From assembly GCA_016303065.1 (NCBI GenBank), contig JAEDMJ010000072.1, positions 1-6,690 on the forward strand: a stretch of DNA of 6,690 bases. The letters run 5' to 3'. Below the pieces are notes generated by a model. It ran no database searches. It saw nothing but the letters and a program-made list of their open reading frames with translations, and was not told the DNA's origin. The position numbers and the translations under genes were made by a program. How positions within the stretch are numbered: position 1 is the first letter of the stretch; the number at the start of each line of letters is the position of its first letter. Of the stretch, positions 5,224-6,690 are shown in pieces. The DNA is from Clostridiales bacterium. GTDB lineage: Bacteria > Bacillota > Clostridia > Oscillospirales > QAMX01.

Positions 5224-5316
5224 ACACGCAATATTTGCAAAAAGCGTGCAAACCTATTGCGATTTAGGGAACAATCCATTATAATATAAACACGCATAAT
5301 GAGAATACTGCGTGCA
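5224..5316. promoter_or_regulatory. paired inverted repeats bracketing the abiE promoter, likely AbiEi operator
   Basis: ACACGCA-N13-GCGTGCA occurs twice with identical internal spacing: 5224-5230 with 5244-5250, and 5290-5296 with 5310-5316. The copies are 66 bases apart and flank the -35 and -10 boxes; the second covers the predicted transcription start. The 13-base middles differ, so the arms are what is preserved. In the studied streptococcal AbiE system the antitoxin represses its own promoter by binding two inverted repeats of about 23 bp (family knowledge); here the symmetrical core of each is 24 bp. The repeats are seen directly and binding by this AbiEi is inferred. Confidence 0.65.
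5257..5285 (+). promoter_or_regulatory. sigma-A promoter for abiE
   Basis: TTGCGA (5257-5262) and a perfect TATAAT (5280-5285) are separated by exactly 17 bases. Transcription would start near 5292, only about 20 bases before the GTG and 41 before the TTG start candidate of the antitoxin gene. Both the upstream and downstream flanks carry the inverted repeats described separately. Confidence 0.75.
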
Positions 5317-5941
5317 GAAAGTTGGTGACAGTTTGAGTAAGCACGATATCGTAAACGAAGTATTTAATACAGTCGGTGAAGTTGCAAAGAAATCTGATTT
5401 CATTTCTGCCGGACTGAAAGAACAAGATGTTTATACGCTTTTTAAGCAGGGATATATTGAACGTGTCAAGCACGGTTATTATAAGCTGTCTGTTGGGGAT
5501 GAACTCAAAGAAGAAGTTCTCCTTTCCAAATTGATGACACAAGGCATCATTTGTGTTGAATCGGCGCTGTTTTATTACGGTTACAGCGATTTTGCGCCCC
5601 GTGAATGGACGATTGCCGTTCCCCGTTCCTATTCCAGAACCGTAAAAGCAATACAGGAAGAAGTTCCGGTAAAGGCGTATTATGTTCAGAAAGATATGTA
5701 CCACCTCGGTGAAACAACCGGTAGTTTTAACGGTGTCGCCCTTCCCGTATATGACCGTGAACGCACTATCTGTGACTGTTTCAAATACCGCACGAAACTG
5801 GATAATGAGATATTTAATAAAGCAATCAACGCCTACGTAGCAGATGAAAAGAAAAACCTTGCCACCCTTTCCAAATATGCAAAGGAAATGGGCGTTTATA
5901 AAAAAATGATGAATGTAATGGAGGTACTGCTTAATGGCTGA
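5312..5941 (+). CDS. abiEi: type IV toxin-antitoxin system AbiEi family antitoxin
   Basis: The 209-residue protein has an N-terminal winged helix-turn-helix (about residues 8-60: HDIVNEVFNTVGEVAKKSDF, then EQDVYTLFKQGYIERVKHGYYKL), the DNA-binding domain of AbiEi. The antitoxin C-domain follows: ICVESALFYYGYSD (77-90), WTIAVPRSY, then YDRERTICDCFKYRTKLDNE (about 147-166) and a final helical stretch. AbiEi represses its own operon and neutralises the toxin without forming a stable complex (family knowledge). The start is uncertain. GTG at 5312 lies inside the second operator repeat with only a weak GAG site; TTG at 5333, 4 bases after GGTGA and giving M-SKHDIVNEV, is a good alternative. The stop overlaps the toxin start by 8 bases, so the two are translationally coupled. 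The DNA is more AT-rich than the genes to the left, which suggests acquisition. Confidence 0.9.
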   Translation: MQKVGDSLSKHDIVNEVFNTVGEVAKKSDFISAGLKEQDVYTLFKQGYIERVKHGYYKLSVGDELKEEVLLSKLMTQGIICVESALFYYGYSDFAPREWTIAVPRSYSRTVKAIQEEVPVKAYYVQKDMYHLGETTGSFNGVALPVYDRERTICDCFKYRTKLDNEIFNKAINAYVADEKKNLATLSKYAKEMGVYKKMMNVMEVLLNG

Positions 5942-6690
5942 TATTGCTGCATCTGTGCTTGCACGACTGAAAAATAAGGCTGCCGAAAGCGGAAGAAGCT
6001 ATCAGCTTTGTCTGCAGCTCTTTTGCCAAGAGGAATTTTTGCGCCGTTTGGAAAAATCCAAATATGCAGAAAATCTTGTGCTGAAAGGCGGATTGTTTAT
6101 CTATTCCCTTACCGACTTTGACAGCCGAGTAACAGTTGATGTGGACTTTTTGCTCCGCCAAATGCCAAATACGCCGGAGCAGTTAAAAACCGTGTTGGAG
6201 GAAATTATTGCAACACCTACCGGAAATGACTTTATCACTTTTGAGATTAAAGATGTTGCCCCTATCGCTGTTGCCAAAAAGTATGCAGGAATCGGCGCAT
6301 CGGTGGTCGCCCGCATTAAAAACACCAAAACACCGTTCAGTATTGATTTCGGTGTGGGGGATGTCATCGTACCGAAACAGGAAAAACGAAAAATCCCGAC
6401 ACAGCTTTCCGACTTTGACGCCCCGACAGTAAATACATACTCTCTTGAAACAACCATTGCCGAGAAAATAGACGCTATTCTCAGTCTAATGGAATTTTCA
6501 AGCCGAATGAAAGATTACTACGATATTTACTATCTTGCCAATAAATTTGATTTTGACGGAGCCACGCTGACGAAAGCACTGAAAAAGACCTTTGAAAACC
6601 GTGGACATAGCTTTACTGTTGAACAGTTTGAGCAGGTAATGGGCTTTGACAGAGACGGAGCAATGCAGAAAAAGTGGAAAGCCTTCACCC
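5934..6690 (+). CDS. abiEii: AbiEii/AbiGii-family nucleotidyltransferase toxin (3' end beyond window)
   Basis: The first 252 residues are present and the frame is still open at the right edge. The nucleotidyltransferase signature is intact: LKGG (50-53), then R65-VTVDVDFLL with the metal-binding D69 and D71, and a later acidic strand SIDFGVGD (136-143). The family's second region is also present: YSLETTIAEKIDAIL (169-183) and SSRMKDYYDIYYL (189-201), the R.KD.YD block typical of AbiEii. AbiEii is the GTP-dependent toxin of this type IV pair; it gives bacteriostasis, abortive phage infection and maintenance of mobile elements (family knowledge). Translation starts at ATG 5934, 8 bases after an ideal GGAGGT (5920-5925) inside the antitoxin gene, and overlaps that gene by 8 bases. 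Nothing suggests inactivation in the visible part. Confidence 0.93.
   Translation, partial: MADIAASVLARLKNKAAESGRSYQLCLQLFCQEEFLRRLEKSKYAENLVLKGGLFIYSLTDFDSRVTVDVDFLLRQMPNTPEQLKTVLEEIIATPTGNDFITFEIKDVAPIAVAKKYAGIGASVVARIKNTKTPFSIDFGVGDVIVPKQEKRKIPTQLSDFDAPTVNTYSLETTIAEKIDAILSLMEFSSRMKDYYDIYYLANKFDFDGATLTKALKKTFENRGHSFTVEQFEQVMGFDRDGAMQKKWKAFT

Noticed and set aside
5072..5284. Plus-strand 70-codon frame just upstream of abiE
   Set aside because: There is no ribosome binding site, no known motif, and it runs through the operator repeats and the -35 and -10 boxes of the abiE promoter.
5100..5320. Possible CRISPR or tandem array because of recurring CACGCA and TTGTTATC
   Set aside because: The units are short, few and arranged as inverted pairs around a promoter, without regularly spaced direct repeats and unique spacers.

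Overview
This 6.7-kb window looks like chromosomal DNA of a Firmicute, most likely a gut-type Clostridium relative. The clues are A/G-rich Shine-Dalgarno sites, sigma-A type promoters (17-bp spacers, some with extended -10 boxes), many U-tailed terminators and a Gram-positive style AbiE system. The taxonomy is inference; no marker in the window settles it.

Layout. The left three quarters is all on the minus strand. Read in the direction of transcription (right to left) it holds: the last 32 codons of a truncated gene (4733-4831) with its own terminator; a Gfo/Idh/MocA-type oxidoreductase (3256-4479) with a clear promoter; a GNAT acetyltransferase (2571-3113); a large cytoplasmic sialidase-fold (BNR/Asp-box) beta-propeller protein with a C-terminal lectin-like domain (419-2290), with its own promoter and a stem-loop terminator; and the first 39 codons of nadA, quinolinate synthase (1-117), with a well-formed promoter. 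The oxidoreductase and the propeller protein look like two parts of a carbohydrate-processing locus of unknown substrate. The acetyltransferase sits between them without an obvious link, and nadA is a housekeeping NAD-synthesis gene.

The right quarter is different. From about 5014 the DNA becomes much richer in A+T and the genes switch to the plus strand. It encodes a type IV toxin-antitoxin/abortive-infection pair: an AbiEi-type antitoxin (5312-5941) and an overlapping AbiEii nucleotidyltransferase toxin (5934 to beyond the window end). The promoter is bracketed by two copies of the same inverted repeat, ACACGCA-N13-GCGTGCA, which fits the operator design known for AbiEi autorepression.

Between the two halves (about 4832-5290) lies what looks like a recombination junction. 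The 5' part of a minus-strand gene is missing, a strong leftward terminator sits 15 bases beyond the break, and a structured non-coding stretch leads into the AT-rich abiE upstream region. The simplest reading is that an accessory module carrying abiE replaced the rest of that gene. I see no tRNA, rRNA, CRISPR array, transposase or integrase in the window.
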